DNA of 64,000 bases from Streptomyces venezuelae (GCF_008642315.1 NZ_CP029192.1:5208001-5272000); one strand, 5' to 3'. Shown: positions 1-8,052, counted from the stretch's first letter. Translations and numbers: made by a program. The notes: generated by a model from the sequence alone, not told the origin.

Positions 1-1068
1 TTCGAGTCCGACGAGCTGATGCGCCCCAAGTACGGCGACGACACCGCGATCGCCTGCTGCGTCTCCGCGATGGCCGTCGGCAAGCAGATGCAGTTCTTCG
101 GCGCCCGCGTGAACGTCGCCAAGGCACTCCTCTACGCGATCAACGGCGGCCGCGACGAGAAGTCCGGCAAGACCGTCGTGCAGGGCTTCACGCCCATCGA
201 GGACGAGTATCTGGACTACGCGACCGTCGTGAAGCAGTACGACGCGATGCTCGACTGGCTCGCCAAGACGTACGTCCACGCGCTGAACGTCATCCACTAC
301 ATGCACGACAAGTACGCCTACGAGCGCATCGAGATGGCGCTGCACGACCAGGAGATCCTGCGCACCATGGCGTGCGGCATCGCGGGCCTCTCCGTCGCCG
401 CCGACTCGCTCTCGGCGATCAAGCACGCCAAGGTCAAGGTGATCCGCGACGAGACCGGCCTCGCCGTCGACTACGAGATCGAGGGCGACTACCCGGCCTT
501 CGGCAACAACGACGACCGAGCCGACGAGATCGCGCGGCGCATCGTGCACGACTTCATGCAGAAGGTCCGCAAGCACCCCACCTACCGCGACGCGGTGCAC
601 ACCCAGTCGGTGCTGACCATCACCTCGAACGTCGTCTACGGCAAGAAGACCGGCAACACCCCCGACGGCCGCCGCGCGGGCATGCCGTTCGCCCCGGGCG
701 CCAACCCGATGAACGGCCGCGACGAGCACGGCTACATCGCCTCGGCGATGTCGGTCGCCAAGCTGCCCTACGACGACGCCGAGGACGGCATCTCGCTGAC
801 CAACACCATCACCCCGGACGCGCTCGGCCGCACCCCCGAGGAGCGGACCGCGAACCTCGCCGGAGTCCTGGACGGCTTCATGGCCAGCAACGGCTTCCAC
901 ATGAACGTCAACGTGCTGAACAAGGCGACCCTGGAGGACGCCATGGAGCACCCGGAGAACTACCCGCAGCTGACCATCCGGGTCTCCGGATACGCGGTCA
1001 ACTTCATCCGGCTCACCCGCGACCAGCAGCTCGACGTCATCAACCGCACCTTCCACGGCTCCCTCTGA
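1..1068 (+). CDS. pflB: Formate C-acetyltransferase (pyruvate formate-lyase), C-terminal part
   Basis: The reading frame is open from the first base of the window, so this is the 3' part (355 codons) of a gene that begins upstream. Pyruvate formate-lyase converts pyruvate and CoA to acetyl-CoA and formate using a glycyl radical. The C-terminus carries the glycyl-radical loop RVSGYAVNF, with the radical glycine about 26 residues from the end, followed by the usual short tail ending in a RTFHGSL-like segment. The catalytic Cys-Cys pair would lie upstream of the window. The activase gene follows 114 nt downstream on the same strand, which supports PFL rather than another glycyl-radical enzyme. 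An oxygen-sensitive enzyme is unexpected in an aerobic actinomycete. Family call is firm. Confidence 0.93.
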   Translation, partial: FESDELMRPKYGDDTAIACCVSAMAVGKQMQFFGARVNVAKALLYAINGGRDEKSGKTVVQGFTPIEDEYLDYATVVKQYDAMLDWLAKTYVHALNVIHYMHDKYAYERIEMALHDQEILRTMACGIAGLSVAADSLSAIKHAKVKVIRDETGLAVDYEIEGDYPAFGNNDDRADEIARRIVHDFMQKVRKHPTYRDAVHTQSVLTITSNVVYGKKTGNTPDGRRAGMPFAPGANPMNGRDEHGYIASAMSVAKLPYDDAEDGISLTNTITPDALGRTPEERTANLAGVLDGFMASNGFHMNVNVLNKATLEDAMEHPENYPQLTIRVSGYAVNFIRLTRDQQLDVINRTFHGSL

Positions 1069-1182
1069 GCCACCGGCTCCCTCCGGGGAGCCGCCCCCGA
1101 ACCGCGGCCCCGGGGCCAGGCCCTCACCCCGGCCCCGGGCGCCGCGCACTCCGCTTCCTGCCAGTAGTCCAGGAGTCACGCC

Positions 1183-2004
1183 ATGGCTGTCCTGCTCGGA
1201 ACCGACATCCCCGTGCGCCCCCGCACCAGCGACGACGACGCGGTCACCCCCGCCGCGGCCGCCACCCACCGCCCGGTCACCGGCTCGATCCACTCCTGGG
1301 ACCTGTCCACCGGCGTCGACGGACCGGGGTCGCGCTTCGTCACGTTCCTCGCCGGCTGCCCCCTCAGCTGCCTGTACTGCCACAACCCCGACACCTGGCG
1401 GATGCGGAACGGCAAGCGGACCACCGCGGACGCCGTGATCGCGGAGGCCGCCAAGTACACGAAGTTCATCTCCGCGGCCGGGGGCGGGGCCACCGTCAGC
1501 GGCGGCGAACCCCTCCTGCAACCCGTCTTCACCGGCGAGCTGCTCCATCGCCTCAAGCACGAGCTGGGCCTGCACACCGCACTCGACACGTCCGGCTTCC
1601 TCGGCGCACGCGCCACCGACGCCCTGCTCCGCGACGTCGACCTGGTCCTGCTCGACATCAAGTCCTGGGACCCCGACACGTACCGCGAGGTCACCGGCCG
1701 CCCCCTGGAGCCCACCCTCGACTTCGCGCACCGCCTCGCCGACCTGGGCCAGGAGACCTGGGTGCGCTTCGTCCTCGTCCCCGGACTGACCGACGACCCG
1801 GCGAACATCGAGGGCGTCGCCCGGTTCGCCGCCTCGCTCGGCAACATCTCGCGCGTCGACGTGCTGCCCTTCCACAAGCTGGGGGAGGCGAAGTGGGACG
1901 CGCTCGGCAAGGACTTCACGCTGCGCGACACTCCTTCGCCCACCCCGGAGCAGGTGGCCGCTGCCAAGGAGATCTTCGCAGCTCAGGGCCTCAAGGCCGT
2001 ATAA
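1183..2004 (+). CDS. pflA: Pyruvate formate-lyase-activating enzyme (radical SAM)
   Basis: A 273-residue radical SAM protein. It installs the glycyl radical on PFL by reductive cleavage of S-adenosylmethionine at a 4Fe-4S cluster. The cluster motif CPLSCLYC gives Cys59, Cys63 and Cys66 in the CxxxCxxC spacing, followed by HNPDTW, typical of PFL activases. A GGEPLLQP-like SAM-binding segment lies near residue 107, and a DIKSWD segment is present in the second half. The ATG start has an AGGAG sequence about 8 nt upstream. About 30 extra N-terminal residues, rich in Thr, Ala and Asp, precede the conserved IHSWDLSTGVDGPG region. It sits directly after pflB and is probably co-transcribed with it. 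Confidence 0.95.
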   Translation: MAVLLGTDIPVRPRTSDDDAVTPAAAATHRPVTGSIHSWDLSTGVDGPGSRFVTFLAGCPLSCLYCHNPDTWRMRNGKRTTADAVIAEAAKYTKFISAAGGGATVSGGEPLLQPVFTGELLHRLKHELGLHTALDTSGFLGARATDALLRDVDLVLLDIKSWDPDTYREVTGRPLEPTLDFAHRLADLGQETWVRFVLVPGLTDDPANIEGVARFAASLGNISRVDVLPFHKLGEAKWDALGKDFTLRDTPSPTPEQVAAAKEIFAAQGLKAV

Positions 2005-2029
2005 ATCGAGGGGGCGGCGGCGGCCGACG

Positions 2030-2041
2030 TACCCTGGAGGC
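2030..2041 (+). promoter_or_regulatory. Probable -10 element of a leaderless transcript
   Basis: TACCCT at 2030-2035 is followed by exactly 6 nt and then the ATG at 2042, so transcription would start at the start codon. The GGAGG at 2036-2040 is only 1 nt from the ATG, too close for a normal Shine-Dalgarno. No -35 is obvious. The same geometry recurs before many genes in this window. Confidence 0.5.
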
Positions 2042-2257
2042 ATGAGTACCGCCCCCGCCCCCGAGCCGCGCGATCCGGACGAGCCGACGCCCAGGCCGAA
2101 GGCCAAGCCGAAGAACGCGCTGGTCTTTGAAGACCCGCTGGCGCAGCAGTCATCGGACGACACGGACCGTGGGTGGGGCGAGCGGGCCGACACCCGCGGC
2201 GACAGCGCGGCCGACCTCGCGCGCTTCCTCGACGAGAAGCCGCCCCACCACCTCTGA
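2042..2257 (+). CDS. Small hypothetical protein, 71 aa
   Basis: A short, hydrophilic protein rich in Pro, Asp and Lys at the N-terminus, with a KNALVFEDPLAQQ segment in the middle and a SAADLARFLDEKPPHHL tail. It has no membrane segment or signal peptide and I do not recognise a named domain. It begins 37 nt after pflA but has its own likely leaderless promoter. Its stop lies 7 nt from the convergent mscL stop, and no terminator hairpin is visible between them. Codon usage is typical of the flanking genes. The C-terminal AARFLDEK-like pattern looks conserved in style, but no function can be assigned. Confidence 0.7.
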   Translation: MSTAPAPEPRDPDEPTPRPKAKPKNALVFEDPLAQQSSDDTDRGWGERADTRGDSAADLARFLDEKPPHHL

Positions 2258-2264
2258 GTCCGGG

Positions 2265-2753
2265 CTACTCCTCGCGCGGCCGCGAGTCGCGCGAGCCGCG
2301 CTGCGCCACCAGCTCGTCGCGGATCTCCTTGAGCACCTCCAGCTCGGAGACCTCGATGACCTCCTTCGTGCCCTCCCTCTCGGCCTTCTTGGCCGCCACC
2401 CGCGCCAGGTACTTGGCCATGGGCAGCACCATCAGGAAGTACACGACGGCCGCGGTGATCACGAAGCTGAGGACCGCGCTGAGCACGGGGCCCCACATGA
2501 TCGGGATGCCCTTGACGACCTCGCCCGCCGCGTTCGTCTCGCAGGGAGCCTTCAGGCACGAGCGGTAGTGATCGAGGTCCTTCGTGCCGAAGGCGCCGAC
2601 GAGCGGGTTGATGACGCCCTTCACCACCGAGTTCACGATGTTCGTGAAGGCGGCTCCGATGACCACCGCGACCGCCAGGTCGACGACATTGCCGCGCATC
2701 AGGAAGGCCTTGAAGCCCTCCCAGACGCCCGGTTCCTTCTTCTCGCTCACCAC
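2265..2753 (-). CDS. mscL: Large-conductance mechanosensitive channel MscL
   Basis: A 162-residue membrane protein that opens under high membrane tension to release solutes on hypo-osmotic shock. The N-terminal WEGFKAFLMRGNVVDLAVAVVIGAAF segment is the MscL amphipathic helix and pore-lining TM1 (about residues 21-43). The FTNIVNSVVKGVINPL stretch follows, and TM2 covers about 88-112. The cytoplasmic end is charged. The periplasmic loop carries two Cys residues (CLKAPCET), somewhat longer than in E. coli MscL (136 aa). The GTG start has a GAAAGG ribosome-binding site. It is a monocistronic gene converging on the 71-aa ORF. Confidence 0.95.
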   Translation of the reverse strand: MVSEKKEPGVWEGFKAFLMRGNVVDLAVAVVIGAAFTNIVNSVVKGVINPLVGAFGTKDLDHYRSCLKAPCETNAAGEVVKGIPIMWGPVLSAVLSFVITAAVVYFLMVLPMAKYLARVAAKKAEREGTKEVIEVSELEVLKEIRDELVAQRGSRDSRPREE

Positions 2754-2888
2754 GAGGCCTTTCGTTGCATGTGCGGGTTGCGGAACAAACGACTTCGCAA
2801 CCTACGTGAGAGCCCGGCCGACCTGTCCAATTGACTCGCACGAACCAGCGACTTGACAGGCCCTGAGTGCGATCGTGAACGTTCCGCC

Positions 2889-3464
2889 TCATCGGAGGGT
2901 CACCGCCAGACGCGTGCTCGCCCCGGCCCCGGCCAGCCGTGCCGCCGCGTCCCTCGGAACGGACAGCGCCACCAACGCGCCGCTCTCGACGGGGCCTTCC
3001 CCCGGCTCCGGCACGGCGGCCACCCGGGCCCCGGACGCCACCACCCGCGGCTCGGCTCCGCCCGAGGGCGACCCATCGGCGGCGATCACGTCGACCCGGT
3101 CGCCGGGCCGCAGCAGGCGCACGGTGTCCGCGTCCGCGATGCGCACGGGTGCGGTCACCGCGGCCGCGGAACGATCGGCCGCAGCGGTGGCAGCCGTGAC
3201 CCGGTGCGGCGCGGGCGCATCCCCCTGAACCACCCCCCGCGGGACCGTGCTCGCCAGCGCCGCCGCGGTCATCGCGAGGCCCACGGCCATCACCCGCCGT
3301 CTGTGCCGCAGCAGCCGGTCGAGCCGCGGCCACCCGCCGCGCACCCGCACGGGCGGGAAGGGAGGGACCCGGCGACCCTCGGGCCGTACGTGATCCAGGG
3401 ATCGTGCGTGATCTTCGGTTCGGGTGTGAATTTCGGGTCGGGTCTGAGGAGGGACGTGCGTCAC
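2889..3464 (-). CDS. SAF-domain protein, CpaB/RcpC-like
   Basis: A 191-residue protein from the chosen GTG at 3464 (an open frame continues to 3605, but the extra residues look non-coding in style). An N-terminal cytoplasmic stretch is followed by one membrane segment (RRVMAVGLAMTAAALAST). Then comes a periplasmic or extracellular SAF-like domain: DADTVRLLRPGDRVDVIAADG and a VALSVPRDAAARLAGA segment resemble the CpaB/RcpC Flp pilus assembly fold. In actinomycetes such genes usually occur singly, away from pilus clusters, as here, so a pilus role is uncertain. It lies downstream of the phosphorylase gene on the same strand, with a 147-nt gap. Confidence 0.7.
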   Translation of the reverse strand: MTHVPPQTRPEIHTRTEDHARSLDHVRPEGRRVPPFPPVRVRGGWPRLDRLLRHRRRVMAVGLAMTAAALASTVPRGVVQGDAPAPHRVTAATAAADRSAAAVTAPVRIADADTVRLLRPGDRVDVIAADGSPSGGAEPRVVASGARVAAVPEPGEGPVESGALVALSVPRDAAARLAGAGASTRLAVTLR

Positions 3465-3611
3465 GACAACCACCGCCTGCGATGCGAGGAGCTCGGCTTC
3501 CGCTCTCACGATGCAGGCCCGCGCCGATCCTCGCTGAGCCCGGTGGACTACCCGCCGGTTGTGGACAACTCCCTCACGCGAACGTGGGCTTCCACCTGTG
3601 CACACGCCTGT

Positions 3612-4469
3612 TCACGGCAGCCGGATCCCCGTGTCCGCCCCGCCCAACGCTCCCGCGCAGAGACACCCGCGGCCGCTCCCGTCCCCCTCCGGCAACCCCG
3701 CCACCGCGTCGAACAGCACGCCCCGCATCCGGTCCACGTTGGCGGCGAAGACCCGCAGCACCTCGTCGTGCGAGACGCCCTCGCCGGTCTCGGCCCCCGC
3801 GTCCAGATCCGTGACCAGCGTCAAGGACGTGTAGCAGAGCTCCAGTTCGCGGGCGAGCGCCGCCTCGGGGTGGCCGGTCATGCCCACCACCGACCAGCCC
3901 TGCGCCGCGTACCAACGCGACTCCGCCCGGGTCGAGAAGCGCGGCCCCTCGACCACGACGAGTGTTCCGCCGTCGACCGGCTCCCAGTCACGGGCGAGGG
4001 CGGCCCGCACGGCGACGTCGCGGCCCACCGGACAGTAGGGGTCGGCGAGCGAGACGTGGACGACGTTCGGCACGCTGCCGTCGGGGAGCGGGACCCCGTC
4101 GAAGTACGTCTGGGCGCGGGTCTGCGTGCGGTCCACGAGCTGGTCGGGGACGAGGAGCGTGCCCGGTCCGTACTCCGCCCGCAGGCCGCCGACCGCGCAC
4201 GGTCCGAGGACCTGGCGCACGCCCACGGAGCGCAACGCCCACAGGTTGGCGCGGTAGTTGATGCGGTGCGGCGGCAGATGGTGGGCGCGGCCGTGCCGGG
4301 GCAGGAAGGCGACCCGGCGTCCCGCGATCTCACCGAGGAAGAGTGAGTCGCTCGGAGCTCCGTAGGGGGTGTCGACCTGGACCTCGGTCACGTCGTCGAG
4401 GAAGGAGTAGAAGCCGGAGCCGCCTATGACGCCGATCTCGGCCCGCGCGGCGCTCGCCGTGTTCACCAT
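3612..4469 (-). CDS. mtnP: S-methyl-5'-thioadenosine / purine nucleoside phosphorylase
   Basis: A 285-residue member of the PNP/MTAP family, which cleaves 5'-methylthioadenosine (or purine nucleosides) with phosphate. Visible motifs are GVIGGSGFY with the phosphate-binding Ser near the N-terminus, LPRHGRAHHLPPHRINYRANLWAL, and GMTGHPEAALARELELCYTSLTLVTDLDAG, which forms the base-binding region. In this last segment the second Asp of the MTAP-type TDYD motif is retained as TDLD. Substrate preference cannot be read by eye. The ATG at 4469 is preferred over an in-frame GTG at 4478, because a TAGTGT -10-like hexamer lies 7 nt upstream. That geometry suggests a leaderless message. Confidence 0.88.
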   Translation of the reverse strand: MVNTASAARAEIGVIGGSGFYSFLDDVTEVQVDTPYGAPSDSLFLGEIAGRRVAFLPRHGRAHHLPPHRINYRANLWALRSVGVRQVLGPCAVGGLRAEYGPGTLLVPDQLVDRTQTRAQTYFDGVPLPDGSVPNVVHVSLADPYCPVGRDVAVRAALARDWEPVDGGTLVVVEGPRFSTRAESRWYAAQGWSVVGMTGHPEAALARELELCYTSLTLVTDLDAGAETGEGVSHDEVLRVFAANVDRMRGVLFDAVAGLPEGDGSGRGCLCAGALGGADTGIRLP

Positions 4470-4476
4470 GGCCCGC

Positions 4477-4482
4477 ACACTA
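4477..4482 (-). promoter_or_regulatory. Candidate -10 hexamer of the mtnP transcript
   Basis: On the minus strand TAGTGT ends 7 nt before the ATG at 4469. There is no Shine-Dalgarno, consistent with a leaderless or near-leaderless message. Confidence 0.4.
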
Positions 4483-4512
4483 GCCGGGGCGGCGGGGGCA
4501 TCACACGCCGAC

Positions 4513-4541
4513 GACCCCGCCGTCGCAAGGACGGCGGGGTC
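4513..4541 (-). terminator. Hairpin after the FmdB gene
   Basis: A perfect 12-bp inverted repeat, GACCCCGCCGTC (4513-4524) and GACGGCGGGGTC (4530-4541), with a 5-nt loop. It lies 25 nt beyond the fmdB-like stop on the minus strand. It has no U-tract, as is common for actinomycete terminators. Confidence 0.75.
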
Positions 4542-4565
4542 GGGCGGAACGGTCTGCGGAAAGCC

Positions 4566-4913
4566 TTACGCGGCCGAGCTCGACGACGTGGACGTCGAGG
4601 AGGAGCCGGACGACTTGGAGTCCGAGGACGAGGAGGACGAAGCGGCCTTCGAGTCCGACGTGGACGAGGAGGACGACGACGAGCCGGATCCCGACTTCGA
4701 CGAGGCGCCGTTCGCCGGCGTGCTGCTCGACGACGAGCCGCGGCTGTCGTTGCGGTAGAACCCGGAGCCCTTGAAGACGATGCCGACCGCCGAGAACACC
4801 TTCTTGAGGCGTCCGTCGCAGTTGGGGCACACGGTCAGGGCGTCATCGGTGAACTTCTGCACCGCCTCGAGGCCCTCGCCGCACTCGGTGCACTGGTACT
4901 GGTACGTCGGCAC
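4566..4913 (-). CDS. FmdB family zinc-ribbon regulatory protein with serine-rich tail
   Basis: A 115-residue protein. The first 60 residues are the FmdB/CxxC zinc ribbon: MPTYQYQCTECGEG and CPNCDGRLKKVFS give Cys8, Cys11, Cys29 and Cys32 as metal ligands, followed by the conserved GIVFKGSGFYRNDSR segment. The remaining half is an almost pure Ser/Gly/Ala/Lys low-complexity tail, much longer than the folded domain needs. The GTG start has a strong AGGAGGAA site. The CIRCE-type repeat immediately upstream suggests control by the heat-shock repressor HrcA and hence a link to protein folding stress. Biochemical function of the family is unknown. Confidence 0.9.
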   Translation of the reverse strand: MPTYQYQCTECGEGLEAVQKFTDDALTVCPNCDGRLKKVFSAVGIVFKGSGFYRNDSRGSSSSSTPANGASSKSGSGSSSSSSSTSDSKAASSSSSSDSKSSGSSSTSTSSSSAA

Positions 4914-4923
4914 TTGCTTCCTC

Positions 4924-4950
4924 CTGGCACTCTCACTCGATGAGTGCTAA
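4924..4950 (-). promoter_or_regulatory. CIRCE element (HrcA operator)
   Basis: The inverted repeat CTGGCACTC-N9-GAGTGCTAA (plus-strand reading) matches the CIRCE consensus TTAGCACTC-N9-GAGTGCTAA. The right arm is perfect, the left arm has two changes at its outer end, and the 9-nt spacer is exact. It overlaps the 5' leader of the FmdB gene: the left arm ends 11 nt from the start codon and abuts the ribosome-binding site. Confidence 0.85.
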
Positions 4951-4980
4951 CGACGGTCCATAGTGACGTATTCCGCGGGA

Positions 4981-6252
4981 TCAGTCCACCGTCACCGGCA
5001 CGCGGTGACCGACGCCACGCGCCACCGTGCGTCCCGGAGCCCTGGGAACGAGCCGCGAGCGAAGGGTCACGAGGACCGCGAGAGCCAGTGCCGTGCCGCC
5101 CAGCGGGACCAGGAATCCGGCCCCGTCCCAGAAGCGGTCCTCCAGCTGACCCGCGACCGTCACGGCAGCCGCCTGGCCGAGCGCGACCGCGCCGGTCAGC
5201 CAGGTGAAGGCCTCGGTGCGGCCGGTCGGCGGGACCAGCTTGTCGACCAGCGTGTAGCCGGTGATGAGGGCGGGCGCGATGCAGATGCCGACGAGCAGGC
5301 CGAGTCCGGCGAGGAGCAGCACGGAGTGCGCGGCCCACAGGCCGGAGGCCATCAGGGTCAGCGCCGTGTAGCCGACCAGGAGGCGCCGTTGCGGGGAGAT
5401 CTTCCAGGCGATGGCGCCGCAGACGACACCGGAGAGCATGTTGCCCGCCGCGAAGGTGCCGTACAGGACACCGTTCAGGCCGGGCCGGCCGATCGACTCG
5501 GTGAACGCGGCCAGCGAGACCTGCATGCCGCCGAAGACGGCGCCGATGCCGAGGAACGTGGCGATCAGGACCCGCACTCCGGGGAGGCGCAGCGCGGGGA
5601 CGTGCTCCACGCGTGCGTGCTCGTCGTGGAGCGCGGACGGCTTGGGCTGGGTGCTCTTCTGCGCGGCGAACAGGAGACCGCCGACCAGGGTGAGTCCGGC
5701 CTCGGTGAGGAGTCCGGCGGAGGGGTCGATGGTGGTGCACAGCGCGGTCGCGAGGAGCGGGCCGAGCACGAAGGTCAGCTCGTCGGTGACGGACTCGAAG
5801 GCGGCCGCGGTGGTGGCCAGGGGGGTGTCCTGGAGCTTGGCGCCCCAGCGGGCGCGCACCATGGGGCCGATCTGCGGCGTGGAGGCACCCGCGGGCACGG
5901 CGGCCACGAACAGCGTCCACAGAGGGGCGTCGGAGAGCGCGAGCACCGTCAGGGTGACGACGGAGGCGGAGTGGACCAGGACGCCGGGCAGCAGCACGGC
6001 GCGCTGGCCGAACCGGTCGGCGAGCTTGCCGCTGAAGGGGGCGAACAGCGCCATGGAGACGCCGGTGGCGGCCGAGACGGCGCCCGCGGCACCGTACGAG
6101 CCGGTGGTGTGCTGCACCAGCAGGACGATGGAGATCGTCAGCATCGCGAACGGCTGTCGCGCCGCGAAGCCGGGGAGCAGGAACGTCCAGGCGCGAGGGG
6201 TGCGCAGGAGCTGTCCGTAGCCCGGGCGGGATTCGGTGACCGTGGATGCCAC
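4981..6252 (-). CDS. MFS transporter
   Basis: A 423-residue polytopic membrane protein with about 12 hydrophobic segments in two halves separated by a short charged loop (KSTQPKPSALHDEHARVEH). The loop between TM2 and TM3 contains GKLADRFGQRAVL, the MFS motif A (GxLaDrxGrr). It is a proton-driven carrier of unknown substrate; the fold is that of drug-efflux MFS proteins. The GTG at 6252 is chosen because AGAAAGG lies about 9 nt upstream and the protein then begins close to TM1. The open frame extends to 6366, but those residues look like leader translation. It stands alone between the FmdB and antiporter genes. Confidence 0.85.
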   Translation of the reverse strand: MASTVTESRPGYGQLLRTPRAWTFLLPGFAARQPFAMLTISIVLLVQHTTGSYGAAGAVSAATGVSMALFAPFSGKLADRFGQRAVLLPGVLVHSASVVTLTVLALSDAPLWTLFVAAVPAGASTPQIGPMVRARWGAKLQDTPLATTAAAFESVTDELTFVLGPLLATALCTTIDPSAGLLTEAGLTLVGGLLFAAQKSTQPKPSALHDEHARVEHVPALRLPGVRVLIATFLGIGAVFGGMQVSLAAFTESIGRPGLNGVLYGTFAAGNMLSGVVCGAIAWKISPQRRLLVGYTALTLMASGLWAAHSVLLLAGLGLLVGICIAPALITGYTLVDKLVPPTGRTEAFTWLTGAVALGQAAAVTVAGQLEDRFWDGAGFLVPLGGTALALAVLVTLRSRLVPRAPGRTVARGVGHRVPVTVD

Positions 6253-6482
6253 GGCCCGTGCCTTTCTGCCGCCTGGTAGCGCCCGTGCGGGGGCGCCGAG
6301 AGCTGTCCTCTTGCGCGGAACTGCGGTAGATGCCGGGTGCCACTGCGAGGGCGCCTCGACCGCCATACGGTCGCGCCAGCTCTGCTTCAGGCAGAGTTGG
6401 TTCGATCTGGTGCCTTCATCGTACAGGGGGGAGTCCCATTAGCACCTGTGATTACAGCCGATGAGACCCCCGCCACCTACGA

Positions 6483-7982
6483 TTAGTGCTTTTCTCCGTC
6501 GGTTCCCAGCCAGCTGGCCAGCTTTCCGCCGTGGCCGACCGCGCGGAGCCGCTTCTCGGCGGCGTCCCGCACCGGATCGGTCGCCACCACCAGGAGCTCG
6601 TCGCCGCGCCGCAGGACTGTCGTCGGCAGCGGCACGAACGATTCGCCGTCGCGGACGACGAGCGTCACCGCGGCCCCCGTGGGCAGCCGCAGCTCGGCCA
6701 CCTCGACGCCGTGCATGCGGGATTCCTTGGGGATGGCCACCGAGAGCAGATGGCCCTGGAGCCGCTCCAGGGGCGCCGACTCGATGCCGAGGTCTGCGGC
6801 CTCCGAGGAGTCGCCCAGGCGCAGCTTCCTGGCCAGCCAGGGCAGTGTGGGGCCCTGGATCAGGGTGTAGACGACGACCAGGACGAAGACGATGTTGAAG
6901 ATCCGCTGACTGTCCTCGACGCCGCTCACCATGGGGATGGTCGCCAGGATGATGGGCACGGCGCCGCGCAGTCCGGCCCACGAGAGCAGGGCCTTCTCCG
7001 GCCAGGGCACCCGGAACGGCAGCAGGCTGAGGACGACTTCCAGGGGGCGTGCCACCACCGTCAGGACCAGGCCGATGATGATCGCGGGCCAGGTGTCGTC
7101 GAGCAGGTCGTGCGGTGTCACCAGCAGGCCGAGCAGGACGAACATGCCGATCTGGGCGAGCCAGCCGAGGCCCTCGGCGAAGCCGCGGGTGGCCGGCCAG
7201 TGCGGCAGCCTGGCGTTGCCGAGCACCATCGAGGCGAGGTAGACGGCGAGGAATCCACTGCCGTGTGCCATGGCGCCCGCGGCGTACGCGGCGACGGCGA
7301 TGGCCATGACGGCGATGGGGTACAGGCCGGAGGCGGGCAGCGCCACGTGCCGCAGGCCGTAGGCGCCGAGCCAGCCGACCGCGAGGCCTATCGCGGCGCC
7401 GATCGCCAGCTCCAGGGCGATCTTGCCGAGCAGCACGTACCAGTCGTCCACCGGTCCCGCCGTGGAGAACGCCACGACGAGGATCACCACAGGGGCGTCG
7501 TTGAACCCCGACTCCGCTTCCAGGACACCCGTCACGCGCGAGGGGAGCGGCACCTTCCGCAACACCGAGAAGACCGCTGCCGCGTCCGTGGACGAGACCA
7601 CCGCGCCGATGATCAGCGCCTGCCGCCACTCGAGGCCCACCAGGTAGTGGGCGCCCGCCGCGGTGACGCCGACGCTCACCGCGACGCCGACGGTCGACAG
7701 CACGGCTGCCGCGGGCAGCGCGGGTTTGATCTCTTTCCACTTCGTCCCGAGGCCGCCCTCCGCGAGGATCACGACCAGGGCGGCATAGCCGATGACCTGC
7801 GTCAGTTCGGCATTGTTGAAGTGGACGTCGCCGACGCCGTCCTGGCCCATGGCGATGCCGATGCCCAGGTACAGCAGCAGGCTGGGGAGCCCGCTGCGCG
7901 ACGAGATGCGGACCGCCGCGACGGCGACGAGCAGAACGAGCGAGCAGACGAGCAGGAGCTGGTTGAGGTGGTGGACAGTCAG
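6483..7982 (-). CDS. Potassium/proton antiporter, CPA1 type with TrkA-C domain, probable CTG start
   Basis: A 499-residue cation:proton antiporter. The membrane domain holds the CPA1 signatures GAVVSSTDAAAVFSVL and LEAESGFNDAPVVILV; the acidic DAP/ND pair lines the ion path. The C-terminal third has a TrkA-C (RCK-C) regulatory domain ending in LRRGDELLVVATDPVRDAAEKRL. No ATG, GTG or TTG is available before 7850, and starting there would delete the first helix. The CTG at 7982 restores HHLNQLLLVCSLVLLVAVAAVRIS, the expected TM1, and has GGAGGAAGG 8 nt upstream, so CTG is the likely start. Its promoter region contains two 18-bp direct repeats. Confidence 0.85.
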   Translation of the reverse strand: MTVHHLNQLLLVCSLVLLVAVAAVRISSRSGLPSLLLYLGIGIAMGQDGVGDVHFNNAELTQVIGYAALVVILAEGGLGTKWKEIKPALPAAAVLSTVGVAVSVGVTAAGAHYLVGLEWRQALIIGAVVSSTDAAAVFSVLRKVPLPSRVTGVLEAESGFNDAPVVILVVAFSTAGPVDDWYVLLGKIALELAIGAAIGLAVGWLGAYGLRHVALPASGLYPIAVMAIAVAAYAAGAMAHGSGFLAVYLASMVLGNARLPHWPATRGFAEGLGWLAQIGMFVLLGLLVTPHDLLDDTWPAIIIGLVLTVVARPLEVVLSLLPFRVPWPEKALLSWAGLRGAVPIILATIPMVSGVEDSQRIFNIVFVLVVVYTLIQGPTLPWLARKLRLGDSSEAADLGIESAPLERLQGHLLSVAIPKESRMHGVEVAELRLPTGAAVTLVVRDGESFVPLPTTVLRRGDELLVVATDPVRDAAEKRLRAVGHGGKLASWLGTDGEKH

Positions 7983-8004
7983 GGGCCGTTCCTTCCTCCG
8001 TGAA

Positions 8005-8052
8005 CGAGTACTACGTAGGAGTCCTCCGTGGAGCCGAGTACTACGTAGGAGT
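8005..8052. repeat. Two 18-bp direct repeats with palindromic core
   Basis: CGAGTACTACGTAGGAGT occurs at 8005-8022 and again, identically, at 8035-8052. Start-to-start spacing is exactly 30 bp. The core CTACGTAG is self-complementary. The repeats lie 23-70 nt upstream of the antiporter start and about 200 nt upstream of the divergent acylase gene, a typical tandem operator position. Confidence 0.8.

Noticed and set aside
2889..3605. Longer SAF-protein start at 3605
   Set aside because: The extra residues (GGSPRSREGVVHNRRVV...) have no recognisable pattern and no good ribosome-binding site; GTG at 3464 is simpler.
6253..6366. Longer N-terminus for the MFS transporter from 6366
   Set aside because: The extra 38 residues lack any membrane or family pattern, and AGAAAGG before the GTG at 6252 supports the shorter form.
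6425..6468. Imperfect hairpin between the MFS and antiporter genes
   Set aside because: GGGGGAGTCCCAT can pair only partly with ATGAGACCCCC; not good enough to call a terminator.
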